DNA of 64,000 bases from Candidatus Avelusimicrobium intestinipullorum (GCA_944324635.1 CALUXC010000001.1:372001-436000); one strand, 5' to 3'; shown: positions 50,348 through 59,598, numbered from the stretch's first letter. Notes: a model not told the origin generated them from the letters alone. Translations and numbers: made by a program.

Positions 50348-52096
50348 TTATCTGGTTCGCCGTCTAACAGACGAGCGCGTAAACGTTTTGGCTTGGGCAG
50401 GCTTGGCTTTGCATTCCGCCATCAAGTCGGCAGGTGTTTTGTATCCCAGCACATTGGGCGTTTTGGTCAGTCCGCCCGTCTTGGCGCCGATGGATACCAA
50501 ATAATTGTAAATTTCTTCATTGCAGGCCAGCGCCGCATAACCGAGCGGCGTCATGGACTGGGCATTCTTCTGCGGAGCGGCACGGAATTCCAGCATGGTG
50601 GCCAGGCGCCCTTCCTTGCGGGCCAGCTGCACCAAGAGTTTGAGCATATCCAAATTCTGCGTGCTTACCGCTACGTGTAAAACATTACCCTTGGGCGACG
50701 ATTCAAACAGGCGGGCCATATTGTCCACCAAGTACGTCACCATTTCGGTCTGTCCGTTTTCCACTGCCACAAACAGGGCCGTATAGCCGGATTTATCCTT
50801 CTTAAACACGGCCGCCTTATTGGAAGCCACTACTTTTTTGGCCAGGTCCATATCACCCGTGCGGGCAGCGGTAAAAATATCGTCTTCCGTAACGGGCTTT
50901 TGCTGAGCCGCCGGTTTGGGCAGTTCTCTGCCTTCCGCTTTGGCCTGGGCAATCAGCGCGGCATTATCTTGCTCTATCACGCTGTTTTTTACTTCATTCA
51001 AATCTTTATTAAACCATTCCAACACCTGCCCGCGGTTGTTCTTCCGGGCCACCATATAGGGGATTAAACCGTCTTTGGCGGCAATGGTCGGGTCCGCATC
51101 GGCCGCCAACAAGCGGCGCACCACTTCCACATATCCTTTAGCCGCACCCCAGTACAAAGCCGTCTGCCCGTTTTTGTTTTGCATATTCACGTCCAACGGG
51201 GCTTGCATGGTTTGCGGTTTTAAGAGTTCGCGGATAATTTCCGGGTGATTATAGCGGGCGGCATAAATAAGGGCGGTATTGCCGTCATTATTGGCGGCGT
51301 TGACGTCAGCCCGGTACGCCATGAGGGACTGCACACTGGGCACATCACCCAGCGAGGCCGAAATAATCAGCGGCGTATTGCCTTGTTTATTCTTTACGTT
51401 CGGGTCCACCCCGCCTTTAAGCATGGCCAGCACACCCATCGGGTTTTTTTGAGCACTGGCACGGAACAGATAATCCGTATTTAACCCTTCATGCACCCCG
51501 CTGGAAAGGAACAAGTCAATAAATTCGGCTTGTTTCTTTTCCAAGGCCAGGTACATGGGAGAGTGGTTATAGTTATTTTTAGCGTTGATATCCGCCCCGG
51601 AATAGACCAACAAACGGGTGATTTCGGGGAAGTTGCCATATAAGCTGCGCAAGAGGGCCGTGTCTTTGCTAAAAGCGTTTACTTTATTTACGTCCGCCCC
51701 GCTTAAGATTAATTGCTGGACCGCTTCCAAATTGCCCATAGTGGCGGCCGCCACAATCAGCGGGTCGCCTTTACTGTTGACGATATTGGGGTCATTTTTG
51801 GCTTGGTTATTGAGGATATCCAAAAAAGTTTGCGTGTCTTTTTTTTGCAAAGCGGCGGTGGCGTCGTCTGCAATTTCGGTAGGTGTTTTTACGACGACAA
51901 TTTTGTCAAACTTGCCGCTCTTGGATCCCGGCGTGTAGCCGCTTTTGAACGTAAAAGCAAGCAACAACACCACCGGCAAAGCCGCAATCACGGCCAGCGT
52001 GATGAGCGGTTTTTTGGTGAGGACGGAAAAAGCTTCCGGCAGTTTCCTCTCCGTCGGAACGCTGACTTTCGTAGAGTTCTTCTTATTCGGAAGCAT
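50348..52096 (-). CDS. Large membrane-anchored ankyrin-repeat protein
   Basis: The 582-residue protein has a cytoplasmic basic N-terminus, one membrane helix (about 31-48, ITLAVIAALPVVLLLAF) and then roughly a dozen ankyrin repeats, for example GNTPLIISASLGDVPSVQSL, GNTALIYAARYNHPEIIREL, GQTALYWGAAKGYVEVVRRL and SGYTALFVAVENGQTEMVTY. A linker near residues 370-410 splits the array. The C-terminal 20 residues are very basic. With the +1 insertion topology expected, the repeats face the periplasm. It lies 15 bases after rnc and may be co-transcribed with it. Partner unknown. Confidence 0.85.
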   Translation of the reverse strand: MLPNKKNSTKVSVPTERKLPEAFSVLTKKPLITLAVIAALPVVLLLAFTFKSGYTPGSKSGKFDKIVVVKTPTEIADDATAALQKKDTQTFLDILNNQAKNDPNIVNSKGDPLIVAAATMGNLEAVQQLILSGADVNKVNAFSKDTALLRSLYGNFPEITRLLVYSGADINAKNNYNHSPMYLALEKKQAEFIDLFLSSGVHEGLNTDYLFRASAQKNPMGVLAMLKGGVDPNVKNKQGNTPLIISASLGDVPSVQSLMAYRADVNAANNDGNTALIYAARYNHPEIIRELLKPQTMQAPLDVNMQNKNGQTALYWGAAKGYVEVVRRLLAADADPTIAAKDGLIPYMVARKNNRGQVLEWFNKDLNEVKNSVIEQDNAALIAQAKAEGRELPKPAAQQKPVTEDDIFTAARTGDMDLAKKVVASNKAAVFKKDKSGYTALFVAVENGQTEMVTYLVDNMARLFESSPKGNVLHVAVSTQNLDMLKLLVQLARKEGRLATMLEFRAAPQKNAQSMTPLGYAALACNEEIYNYLVSIGAKTGGLTKTPNVLGYKTPADLMAECKAKPAQAKTFTRSSVRRRTR

Positions 52097-52111
52097 ATTC
52101 CCCCCTTTTTA

Positions 52112-52777
52112 CTATTTTTTAAGCCGTTCCAAAGCGGCTTGTGCAGCAGTTTGCTCGGCTTGTTTTTTATTGCGTCCTTTGCCGATGCCCAGTTCTTTCC
52201 CGCCCAGGCTCACGCGCACGGTAAACGTCTTGTCGTGCTCGGGGCCGACGGTTTGAATCACTTCATATTCGGGCGTATGCTGCCCGCGTTTTTGCAGGTA
52301 TTCCTGCAATACGCTTTTGAAATCCTGCGCGTCTTGCGTGAGGGCCTGGGTTTTTACCCAAGGCAAAATCACGGCTTCCGCGGCCGTATAGCCGCCGTCT
52401 ATATAGACGGCACCGATAACGGCTTCCACCGCGTTGGAGATGATGCTGTCGCGCTCTCTGCCGCCGGTGGCCAGTTCGCCGTGGCCCAGGCTCATATAGC
52501 GGCCCAGGTCCAGCTGTTTGCCCCAAAGATAAAGGTTGCGTCTGGAAACTAAGTTAGACTTAATTTTAGAAAGCACTCCCTCTTCTACATGAGGGCATTG
52601 GTTGTAGATGTAATCCGCAACAATGGCTCCTAATATACTGTCCCCCAGGAATTCCAAGCGCTCGTTATGTTTGGCGCTGCGGTGTTCCCCGGCGTAGGAC
52701 TTGTGAGTGAGTGCTTCCCTTAAAACGGCCTTATCCTTAAAGCTATATCCAATGATATGCTCTATATCCGTATACAC
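52112..52777 (-). CDS. rnc: Ribonuclease III
   Basis: RNase III cuts double-stranded RNA, including rRNA precursors. The signature NERLEFLGDSILG (about residues 38-50) holds the catalytic acidic residues, and VEAVIGAVYIDGG carries the second set. A double-stranded-RNA-binding domain fills the C-terminus (LQEYLQKRGQHTPEYEVIQT...GIGKGRNKKQAEQTAAQAAL). Length is 221 residues. The acpP-rnc order is widespread. Confidence 0.97.
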   Translation of the reverse strand: MYTDIEHIIGYSFKDKAVLREALTHKSYAGEHRSAKHNERLEFLGDSILGAIVADYIYNQCPHVEEGVLSKIKSNLVSRRNLYLWGKQLDLGRYMSLGHGELATGGRERDSIISNAVEAVIGAVYIDGGYTAAEAVILPWVKTQALTQDAQDFKSVLQEYLQKRGQHTPEYEVIQTVGPEHDKTFTVRVSLGGKELGIGKGRNKKQAEQTAAQAALERLKK

Positions 52778-52779
52778 GA

Positions 52780-53025
52780 TTATTTTTTGGCGTTCTGTTC
52801 GATGTAGTCGATGGCTTCGCCAACCGTTTTGATTTTTTCGGCTTTTTCATCCGGAATTTCGATGTCAAATTCTTCTTCCAAAGCCATGATGAGTTCAACC
52901 GTATCCAAGGAATCGGCGCCCAAATCATTGACGAACTGAGCTTCGGGTTTCACCTGGTCGGCTTCCACACCCAACTGTTCCACGATGATGTTTTTTACTC
53001 TTTCTTGCACGTTTTCTACAGACAT
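52780..53025 (-). CDS. acpP: Acyl carrier protein
   Basis: An 81-residue acidic protein with the phosphopantetheine attachment motif [20 protein letters not shown], where Ser (about residue 40) carries the cofactor. It shuttles growing acyl chains in fatty-acid synthesis. GGAGG lies upstream of the ATG. It sits between fabG and rnc in the standard yceD-rpmF-plsX-fabG-acpP-rnc order. Confidence 0.97.
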   Translation of the reverse strand: MSVENVQERVKNIIVEQLGVEADQVKPEAQFVNDLGADSLDTVELIMALEEEFDIEIPDEKAEKIKTVGEAIDYIEQNAKK

Positions 53026-53072
53026 TTTTGTCCTCCGGTAATTAAAAGGGGCTTCCCCTTGTACGTATTTAA

Positions 53073-53816
53073 TTAAATATAAAGCCCGCCATTGACGGCG
53101 AGGATATGCCCCGTAATGTACGAAGCATCTTCGCTGGCCAAAAACATTACTGCTTTGGCGATTTCCTGCGTCTTAGCAAATCGTTTAAGCGGCACGGTGT
53201 CAAGCACCTTGGCTTTCATTTCTTCGGGCAGGGCGTCGGTCATAGCGGTTTGCACAAAACCGGGCGCCACCGCATTGACTCGCACATTGCGGGAACCAAA
53301 TTCCTTGGCAAATGTTTTGGTCAGCCCGATAATGCCCGCCTTGCTGGCCACATAGTTGGCCTGGCCGGCGTTGCCCATTTCTCCCACGACGGAAGAAATG
53401 TTTACGATGTTGCCGCTTCTCTTTTTGAACATCACTTTCAAAGCGGCTTTGGACATCAAAAACGTACCTTTCAGGTTGACGGCGATTACGTCGTCCCAAT
53501 CCTGTTCGCTCATGCGCACGGTCAAGTTGTCTTTGGTAATGCCCGCATTGTTTACAAGCACGTCCAACGAACCCAACTCTTTTACCGTATTTTGCACAAA
53601 CGCTTCGCAGTCTTCGGCCAAGGCCACATTCACCCGCTGGGTGTACACCTTCACGCCGTAAGCGCCCAAGGTTTGGGCCGCCTGGTCCAACGCGGCTTGG
53701 TTCGTGCCGCAGATGGATAAATTGGCGCCGGCTTTGGCAAACTCTTCGGCAATGGCAAGGCCTATGCCGCGAGTCGCGCCTGTGACCATGACGTTTTTAC
53801 CCTTAAAATCCGCCAT
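53073..53816 (-). CDS. fabG: 3-oxoacyl-ACP reductase
   Basis: A short-chain dehydrogenase that reduces 3-oxoacyl-ACP with NADPH. The Rossmann motif [19 protein letters not shown], the [10 protein letters not shown] motif and the catalytic Ser (NISSVVG), Tyr and Lys (YVASKAG) are intact. Length is 247 residues. It overlaps plsX by one base (TAATG type). fabH and fabD, often found between plsX and fabG, are missing here. Confidence 0.96.
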   Translation of the reverse strand: MADFKGKNVMVTGATRGIGLAIAEEFAKAGANLSICGTNQAALDQAAQTLGAYGVKVYTQRVNVALAEDCEAFVQNTVKELGSLDVLVNNAGITKDNLTVRMSEQDWDDVIAVNLKGTFLMSKAALKVMFKKRSGNIVNISSVVGEMGNAGQANYVASKAGIIGLTKTFAKEFGSRNVRVNAVAPGFVQTAMTDALPEEMKAKVLDTVPLKRFAKTQEIAKAVMFLASEDASYITGHILAVNGGLYI

Positions 53817-54859
53817 TAAGCTTCCTCCTGATGCATTTCTTTTTCAATCGCGTCAAAAGTAGGCTTCAATGCGGCCATTTTGGCGGCAATGTCGCCGATG
53901 AAATCTTTTTCCACCAACCGCGCCGCCGTTTTGATGGCGTTGTAAATGGCAAAATCGTTGGATTTGCCGTGCGAGATGATGGCCACCCCGTTTACCCCCA
54001 CCAGCGGAGCACCACCGTAGCAATCGGGGTTGGTATGGTTTTTGACAGCCTTGAAAGCGCCTTTGGATAACAGCGCTCCCAACACGGCCAACGGGCGTTT
54101 TTTGATTTCGCGCTTAATCATGTTAATCATCGTTTTGGCTAAGCCTTCGGCCATTTTCAAAACGATGTTTCCCACAAATCCGTCGCAAACAATCACGTCC
54201 GTGTCGCCGGTGTTTACGTCGCGGCCTTCCACGGTGCCCTTAAAGTTCACGCCGATTTCGCGCATATGCGGAATGGTGTGCTTGACCAGGAAATTCCCTT
54301 TGGTTTCCTCTTCTCCGATAGACAACACGCCTACCGACGGAGCAGGAATGTCAAATACTTTTTGCATATAAGCAGACCCCATCACCGCAAATTGCAGCAG
54401 GTGAATGGGTTTGCAGTCGGCATTGGCGCCGCCGTCCAAAAGCAGGCTTACGCCTTTATAGGTGGGCATAGGCGTGGCGATGGCCGGCCGCTGGACGCCT
54501 TTGATGCGTCCCATACCGAACAACGCCGCCACCATAGCCGCACCGGAATGACCCGCAGAAACAAAAGCGTCCGCCTGCCCGCGGCGCACCAAGTTGGCGC
54601 ATACCACGATGCTGGCATCCTTTTTGCTGCGGCATTCTTTGGCGGGTTCGGCGCCCATGTCAATGGTTTGGGGAGCGTGGACGATGGATATGTTTTTAGG
54701 CACGTCCGCGTAGCCCAACGCTCTGAGTTCACGGCGCAATACAACTTCGTCCCCCACCAAGATAATCTCTAAATCAAGATTCTTGGCAGCTTTCAAAGCG
54801 CCCAACACGTTGGGTTTTGCGCCGTAATCTCCGCCTAATGCGTCCAGGGCTATTTTCAT
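53816..54859 (-). CDS. plsX: Phosphate acyltransferase PlsX
   Basis: PlsX converts acyl-ACP to acyl-phosphate, the acyl donor for PlsY in phospholipid synthesis. The N-terminal ALDALGGDYGAKPNVLGAL and the central SAGHSGAAMVAALFGMGRI and DGFVGNIVLKMAEGLAKT are family signatures. Length is 347 residues. It lies 9 bases after rpmF. Confidence 0.96.
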   Translation of the reverse strand: MKIALDALGGDYGAKPNVLGALKAAKNLDLEIILVGDEVVLRRELRALGYADVPKNISIVHAPQTIDMGAEPAKECRSKKDASIVVCANLVRRGQADAFVSAGHSGAAMVAALFGMGRIKGVQRPAIATPMPTYKGVSLLLDGGANADCKPIHLLQFAVMGSAYMQKVFDIPAPSVGVLSIGEEETKGNFLVKHTIPHMREIGVNFKGTVEGRDVNTGDTDVIVCDGFVGNIVLKMAEGLAKTMINMIKREIKKRPLAVLGALLSKGAFKAVKNHTNPDCYGGAPLVGVNGVAIISHGKSNDFAIYNAIKTAARLVEKDFIGDIAAKMAALKPTFDAIEKEMHQEEA

Positions 54860-54868
54860 ATCAAACCG

Positions 54869-55078
54869 TTATTTGGCTTCTTCGGTCGCTTCCGCTTTGG
54901 TTTTCTGGGCTACGACCACTCTGTCTTTATAAAACCCGCAAGTCGGGCAGACGTTGTGCGGCAGTCTGGGAGATTTGCAATTCGGGCAGGCCACGAGCTG
55001 CGGCAATTCTACTCCGGAATTGTGAGATCTTCTCATGTCCCGGCGGGAACGAGTGTGTTTTTTCTTTGGATTCGGCAT
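54869..55078 (-). CDS. rpmF: Ribosomal protein L32
   Basis: The N-terminal MPNPKKKHTRSRRDMRRSHN is diagnostic for L32. It is the zinc-binding form: CPNCKSPRLPHNVCPTCGFY gives the two CxxC pairs. A short acidic tail extends the usual ~60 residues to 69. It lies between yceD and plsX, as in most bacteria. Confidence 0.97.
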   Translation of the reverse strand: MPNPKKKHTRSRRDMRRSHNSGVELPQLVACPNCKSPRLPHNVCPTCGFYKDRVVVAQKTKAEATEEAK

Positions 55079-55121
55079 TGGTATAACTCCTGTTTTACTC
55101 TAGTAAAATTCAATAGAATTA

Positions 55122-55616
55122 TTACTTAAATTTTCCTTTCAACTCGGCGAAAGGGGACAAATTCACCGGCTTACACCCGCACGGCCCGTCGTTTAAGTCT
55201 TGGCCGCACTGGGGGCACAGCCCCTTGCAATCGGGCTTGCATAAAAAGCGGATATCTTCCGTTAAAGCCAGCGTTTGCCTTACCTGTAACATTATATCAA
55301 TTATTTCCGCCTTGTTGCTATATGTTTCCAAAAATTCTTCGGCAAAATCCTGCTCGGTCATCTTCAGGCAGCGCGCACACTGCACCTGGCGCTTGCCCGC
55401 TATTTCCCCCCGCACCAAAATTTCATTCGTAGCCACGGAAAACGACAGCTTCACGCTGACCTTGGTAATTTTATTGGGGGCTTCAAAAACGTCCTGGAAA
55501 TACTTGGGGCTCAGCTGGGCCGTACATTCCAGCCCGCCCATGCGGATAATGTCCGCCGTCCTAAACTGCAAATCCTGCGGAACGTCGTAATCTCTATAAA
55601 ACGAATTTTCGCTCAT
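55122..55616 (-). CDS. YceD/DUF177 family protein
   Basis: This 164-residue protein has the family pattern: an N-terminal beta-rich part, CARCLKMTEQDFAEEF in the middle and CKPDCKGLCPQCGQDLNDGP near the end. YceD proteins are encoded before rpmF and are thought to act in rRNA maturation, but the exact role is not settled. The extended -10 TAAAAT ends six bases before the ATG, so this operon head is predicted to be leaderless. Confidence 0.92.
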   Translation of the reverse strand: MSENSFYRDYDVPQDLQFRTADIIRMGGLECTAQLSPKYFQDVFEAPNKITKVSVKLSFSVATNEILVRGEIAGKRQVQCARCLKMTEQDFAEEFLETYSNKAEIIDIMLQVRQTLALTEDIRFLCKPDCKGLCPQCGQDLNDGPCGCKPVNLSPFAELKGKFK

Positions 55617-55622
55617 ATATAT

Positions 55623-55631
55623 ATTTTAGCA
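55623..55631 (-). promoter_or_regulatory. Extended -10 promoter of yceD-rpmF-plsX-fabG-acpP, predicted leaderless
   Basis: Minus strand TG, one base, TAAAAT (55628-55623), then six bases to the ATG at 55616. Confidence 0.6.
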
Positions 55632-55645
55632 AATAACACCGCACC

Positions 55646-57004
55646 TTATGCACGGCGGCGCGCAAAGCTTTTGTTTTCCCATTTGCGGCTTTTCCAGCGC
55701 CGCTCAAACACTACGGCGCGGATATTTTCATCCAATGCCATGGCCAGCCAAATTCCGTTTAGTCCCCAGCCCCACCAAATGCCCAGCACATAAGACAGCA
55801 GCGTCGCCACCCCCCACATCACAATCACGCCCGTAATAAACGGGTACATCACGTCCCCCGCCGCATTAAGCGAATTGACGGACGTAATGTTGACCGCGCG
55901 GCCAATTTCCAGCAATACGTCAATATACAACACCGTCGCCCCGATGGATATTACGTCCGGATTGGAAGAAAGCATTTTGAAAATATCCGTCCCCACCAAA
56001 GCCGTCAGTATGGAGATGCACACCGTTACCAACATGGCCAGTTTAATGGAATATTTTTCCACGGAAAAAGCCGCATTGTCGCGATCTTTGCCAATCAAAT
56101 GCCCGATAGATATGGCCGCTCCCTGCCCAATGGCAATGGAAAACACATACGAAAACATCACAATGCTCATGGCATACGTGCGGGCCGTCAGCGCGGCGGT
56201 GCCCAGCATAACGGAAAAATACGTAATAACCACCTGGGAAAAATTGTACGACACCTGTTCCCCCGCCGCAGGCAGGCCGATAATCAGCAGGTTTTTAATT
56301 TTATCCCACGGGAAAGGTCTAAAAAGTTTAAGTGCGGGAAACGGCGTAACCTTGCGAAACAATATGTAGCTTAACAGCCCCACTGCCAGCAAACGGCTGA
56401 CCGACGTGGAAATACCCGCTCCCGTAATCCCCAGGCGCGGGGCTCCGAAATTACCGAAAATCAAGAAATAATTCCCGATGACGTTTACAATGTTAATCAG
56501 CAACGTAACAAACATCGGGTAATACGCTTTATTATGGCTGCGCAAAATGGCGGAAAGCGTCATGGATATGGCCTGCAGGAAAGAAAAGCCGCCCACTATT
56601 TTCATATAGGACACGCCATACCCGATGAGATTATCCTCCAGTCCCATCAGCTTTAAGGACGGCTGGGCAAAAAAGAACAGCCCCGCACTGACCAAAATCC
56701 CCATCACCAAATTAGCTAACAACGAAACGCCAATTACCTGTGCGACGTTCTTTTTTTGCCGCGCACCCAAATACTGCGAGCACAACACCGACGTGCCCAA
56801 CGTGGTAATGCCATACAAAATAAACACCAAATTGAGCAGCTGGTTTACCACGCCGCCCGCGGCGACGGTTTCGTCCGAATAGCGGCTGAGCATGAAAACG
56901 TCCACCGCCCCCGTGAGCATAATAAGCAGCGTTTCCACAAAGATAGGGCTGGCAAGGTTAAAGAGTTTTTGACGAATAATTTTACGCGGTTTTCTCGCAG
57001 ACAT
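55646..57004 (-). CDS. MATE family efflux transporter
   Basis: Twelve membrane segments are predicted. The first half has ASPIFVETLLIMLTGAVDVF and AAGGVVNQLLNLVFILYGI, matching the MATE multidrug/Na+ antiporter family, and the second half repeats the fold (NITSVNSLNAAGDVMYPFIT). The substrate cannot be predicted. I use the ATG at 57004, 7 bases after the protease stop; the open frame continues to 57028 inside the protease gene. It belongs to the nadE-protease-MATE run. Confidence 0.92.
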   Translation of the reverse strand: MSARKPRKIIRQKLFNLASPIFVETLLIMLTGAVDVFMLSRYSDETVAAGGVVNQLLNLVFILYGITTLGTSVLCSQYLGARQKKNVAQVIGVSLLANLVMGILVSAGLFFFAQPSLKLMGLEDNLIGYGVSYMKIVGGFSFLQAISMTLSAILRSHNKAYYPMFVTLLINIVNVIGNYFLIFGNFGAPRLGITGAGISTSVSRLLAVGLLSYILFRKVTPFPALKLFRPFPWDKIKNLLIIGLPAAGEQVSYNFSQVVITYFSVMLGTAALTARTYAMSIVMFSYVFSIAIGQGAAISIGHLIGKDRDNAAFSVEKYSIKLAMLVTVCISILTALVGTDIFKMLSSNPDVISIGATVLYIDVLLEIGRAVNITSVNSLNAAGDVMYPFITGVIVMWGVATLLSYVLGIWWGWGLNGIWLAMALDENIRAVVFERRWKSRKWENKSFARRRA

Positions 57005-57011
57005 AAGACAA

Positions 57012-58016
57012 TTACTTTTTATCGGCAAACATATTTTCTAATTTTTTCACATCAATCAGGCCGTTTCCCTGGGCAATGTCGGGCAGGCCGGGTATTTTGG
57101 AGGAAGCTTGTTTCAACACGTTTTTCACTTCTTCTACCGTCGGATAGCGGCCCAGCTTTTTCTGCAATCCTTCCACTGCCAATGCCGCCGCCGCACTTAC
57201 AAATCCCGCCGCGGCCGAGGTGCCGCTCATCAGCGTATAGTCCCCGTCCGAAGACGCGGTATACACGCGGTCCCCCGGGGCAATAAAATCCACTTCCGCC
57301 CCGTAGGCGGAATTGGGATAGAGCGTTTTTCCGTCCGCCCCCAGCGCACTGACGGCAATAACGGTAGATAAATTGGCCGGATAAAACACCCCCGGAAAGC
57401 CATAGTTTCCCGCCGGAGATACGATTACCACGCCCGAGTCGTGCGCCCGGTTGATGGCGTTTGTCAGCGCAACATACCCGCCGCCCGAAACGCCGTAACT
57501 TAAATTCAAAACGGAAATTTTATCGGAAGGATTCTTCTCGTTGTAAGACAGAATATCATTCACCGCATTAGCCGCGGCCTGCGGGCCGATTAGGCGGCTT
57601 CCGTCATCAATCTTGTACACCAAAATAGAGGCAGACGGCGCCACGCCCGTAAAACGAACTCCCCGCGCCCCAATAATGCCTGCTACGCCGGTGCCGTGGT
57701 TTTTCACGTCCGCCAGGGAACCGGAAAGCGTAAAATCCTGCCCGGCAATATGTTTGCCGTTAAATTCCGGATGGGAAGAAATACCACTGTCCGCCACGGC
57801 CACTTTCACGCCAAGGCCGGTCAGCTTTTTTTCGATAGGATAATAGCGGTAAGCCCAAAAGTTATCAAACGTTTCTTTTTTGGGCTGAGGCGCTACCCAC
57901 GAGAACTCCCCCTCCTCGCTCACGCGCAAGTGGGTGGGCCCCAAAAACAGGGTTTCCGTTCCGTAGGCATACCAAACGCCCAGCAACAGTAAAACAACCA
58001 ATATGGCCCGGCGCAT
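57012..58016 (-). CDS. Secreted subtilisin-like serine protease (S8)
   Basis: The 334-residue protein starts with a hydrophobic signal or anchor (residues 2-18), followed by a short pro-region. The catalytic triad is clear: Asp in VAVADSGI, His in HGTGVAGI and Ser in SGTSAAAGFVSAAAAL; the oxyanion Asn is in SPAGNYG. The substrate is unknown. It follows nadE by 2 bases and precedes the MATE gene by 7. No C-terminal sorting domain is seen. Confidence 0.93.
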   Translation of the reverse strand: MRRAILVVLLLLGVWYAYGTETLFLGPTHLRVSEEGEFSWVAPQPKKETFDNFWAYRYYPIEKKLTGLGVKVAVADSGISSHPEFNGKHIAGQDFTLSGSLADVKNHGTGVAGIIGARGVRFTGVAPSASILVYKIDDGSRLIGPQAAANAVNDILSYNEKNPSDKISVLNLSYGVSGGGYVALTNAINRAHDSGVVIVSPAGNYGFPGVFYPANLSTVIAVSALGADGKTLYPNSAYGAEVDFIAPGDRVYTASSDGDYTLMSGTSAAAGFVSAAAALAVEGLQKKLGRYPTVEEVKNVLKQASSKIPGLPDIAQGNGLIDVKKLENMFADKK

Positions 58017-58018
58017 AA

Positions 58019-59521
58019 TTATAAATTTACTTTTTTGATAATCGGCCGCAGTACCGACGCAAACGGACGCGCACTCACCTGCAAAGCGGGAGCGGTCTGG
58101 CGGCGTTTCAAATCGGCCTGGTTCACGCGGGAAAGGACATCTTGCACGACGGCCGCTTTCACACGGAACTTTTTGCTTATTTCGTCGGCCGTTTTGCCTT
58201 CTTCCAAATAGGCACGGAGGATTTTGTCCAACACCGAGTAAGGCGGCAGTTGGTCTTCGTCTTTTTGGTTGGGGCTTAATTCGGAAGTGGGCGCGCGTTC
58301 AATAATACCGCGCGGAATCAGTTCCCCCTGCTTGTTAATATATTCGGCCAGTTCGTAAATTTCGCTCTTGTACAAATCGCCAATCGGCTGCAGGCTGCCG
58401 CCCGCATCGCCATAGAGCACAAAAGAACCTACGGCACATTCGCTTTTGTCGTCGGTAGAAATCAGCATGGCATTATATTCGCTGGCCAAGGCGCCCAAAA
58501 TGGTGGTGCGCAAACGGGACTGCAGTTCCTGTTCCGTTGCGTCTTTGGGGTGAGATACGATGTGCGCCATGGCTTCTTTTACGCCGCCCAAAGCGGGCAC
58601 CACGCCCACTTCTTCCAAATTGACCCCCAGCGTACGGGCCAGCTGGCCGGCCAAGGTTTTGCTTAAATCGCTGGTGCAGTACGACGGCAGCGAAACGCAG
58701 TACACGCTTTCCCCGCCCAACGCTTTTGCCGCCAGCACCGCCGTAAACGCGGAATCAATCCCCCCGCTAATGCCGAAAACCACTTTGTCCATGCCGCTTT
58801 TGTGCACGTAATCGCGCAACCCAAAAGCCAACGCTTCCAGCAGTTCTTCCTGCACGGGAATTTTATAAGATACGGGAGCGGATTTTTGGTCCCAATCCCA
58901 AGAGAGGGTTTGTTCGCGGAACGGTTCGCCCACTAAAGAAAGGGCGCCTTTTTTGTCGGCCGCGGCCACCAACCCGTCAAAAATCATACCGTCCCCGCCG
59001 CCCAGCAAGTTGCACAGCACCGCAGGCACGGCGTGTTTTTTGGCATATTTTTTTAATCCCTCAAGCCGCGGGGTGATGTTCCCTTTCAAATACGGTTTGG
59101 CCGTCAAAAAGACAGCCGCGTCCGCATCCGGGTCGGCCACGGCATCTTCGGGGGAACCCAATACAAATTGAATGTTTTGGCCCTTAAAAGAAATCGTTTC
59201 CGAATCAAAAATTTTGGTAATTTTTCCTTTATATATATACGCGGCTGCCGTAACGGAAGCGCCGTCTTGGCGGTCCATATATCCCAGCACCAGGGCTGTT
59301 TCCTTGGTTTCTTTGGCTAGTTCTTTCAAGGCCGCGGCATTTTGCGCCAGCAAACGTTTATCGTCAAACAAATCAAACAGCGGGCAGCCGCACAAGGCCG
59401 CCTCGGGCAGAATAATCAAATCCCCTTTGGGCGCGGGAGCGCGCAAAATATCCGCTACGCGGGCGGCGTTCCCCGCGATATCGGCCGATAACGGGTTAAA
59501 AGAAACCAGGTTTATGTTCAT
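58019..59521 (-). CDS. nadE: NAD synthetase with degenerate glutaminase domain
   Basis: The C-terminal synthetase domain is intact: ATP loop SGGIDS (252-257), STDDKSECAVGSF, YGDAGGSLQPIGDLYKSEIY and ERAPTSELSPNQKDEDQLPP. It makes NAD from deamido-NAD. The N-terminal nitrilase-like domain keeps Glu40 (LPEAALCG) but lacks the Lys-containing loop and the usual CED(L/I)W with the nucleophilic cysteine; residues ~103-135 are shortened. The enzyme therefore probably uses free ammonia. Length is 500 residues, against roughly 540-680 for the family. An AGAGGTAA ribosome site precedes the ATG. Confidence 0.92.
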   Translation of the reverse strand: MNINLVSFNPLSADIAGNAARVADILRAPAPKGDLIILPEAALCGCPLFDLFDDKRLLAQNAAALKELAKETKETALVLGYMDRQDGASVTAAAYIYKGKITKIFDSETISFKGQNIQFVLGSPEDAVADPDADAAVFLTAKPYLKGNITPRLEGLKKYAKKHAVPAVLCNLLGGGDGMIFDGLVAAADKKGALSLVGEPFREQTLSWDWDQKSAPVSYKIPVQEELLEALAFGLRDYVHKSGMDKVVFGISGGIDSAFTAVLAAKALGGESVYCVSLPSYCTSDLSKTLAGQLARTLGVNLEEVGVVPALGGVKEAMAHIVSHPKDATEQELQSRLRTTILGALASEYNAMLISTDDKSECAVGSFVLYGDAGGSLQPIGDLYKSEIYELAEYINKQGELIPRGIIERAPTSELSPNQKDEDQLPPYSVLDKILRAYLEEGKTADEISKKFRVKAAVVQDVLSRVNQADLKRRQTAPALQVSARPFASVLRPIIKKVNL

Positions 59522-59589
59522 AAATTACCTCTTATTATTATTTTACCACTTTCTAACCTTCTTTTTTTCTTAAAAAAACGGATTAAAAG

Positions 59590-59598
59590 TGCTACAAT
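59590..59598 (+). promoter_or_regulatory. Extended -10 promoter of the surface-repeat protein
   Basis: TG (59590-59591), one base, TACAAT (59593-59598), with GGAGGAA before the ATG at 59647. Confidence 0.55.
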
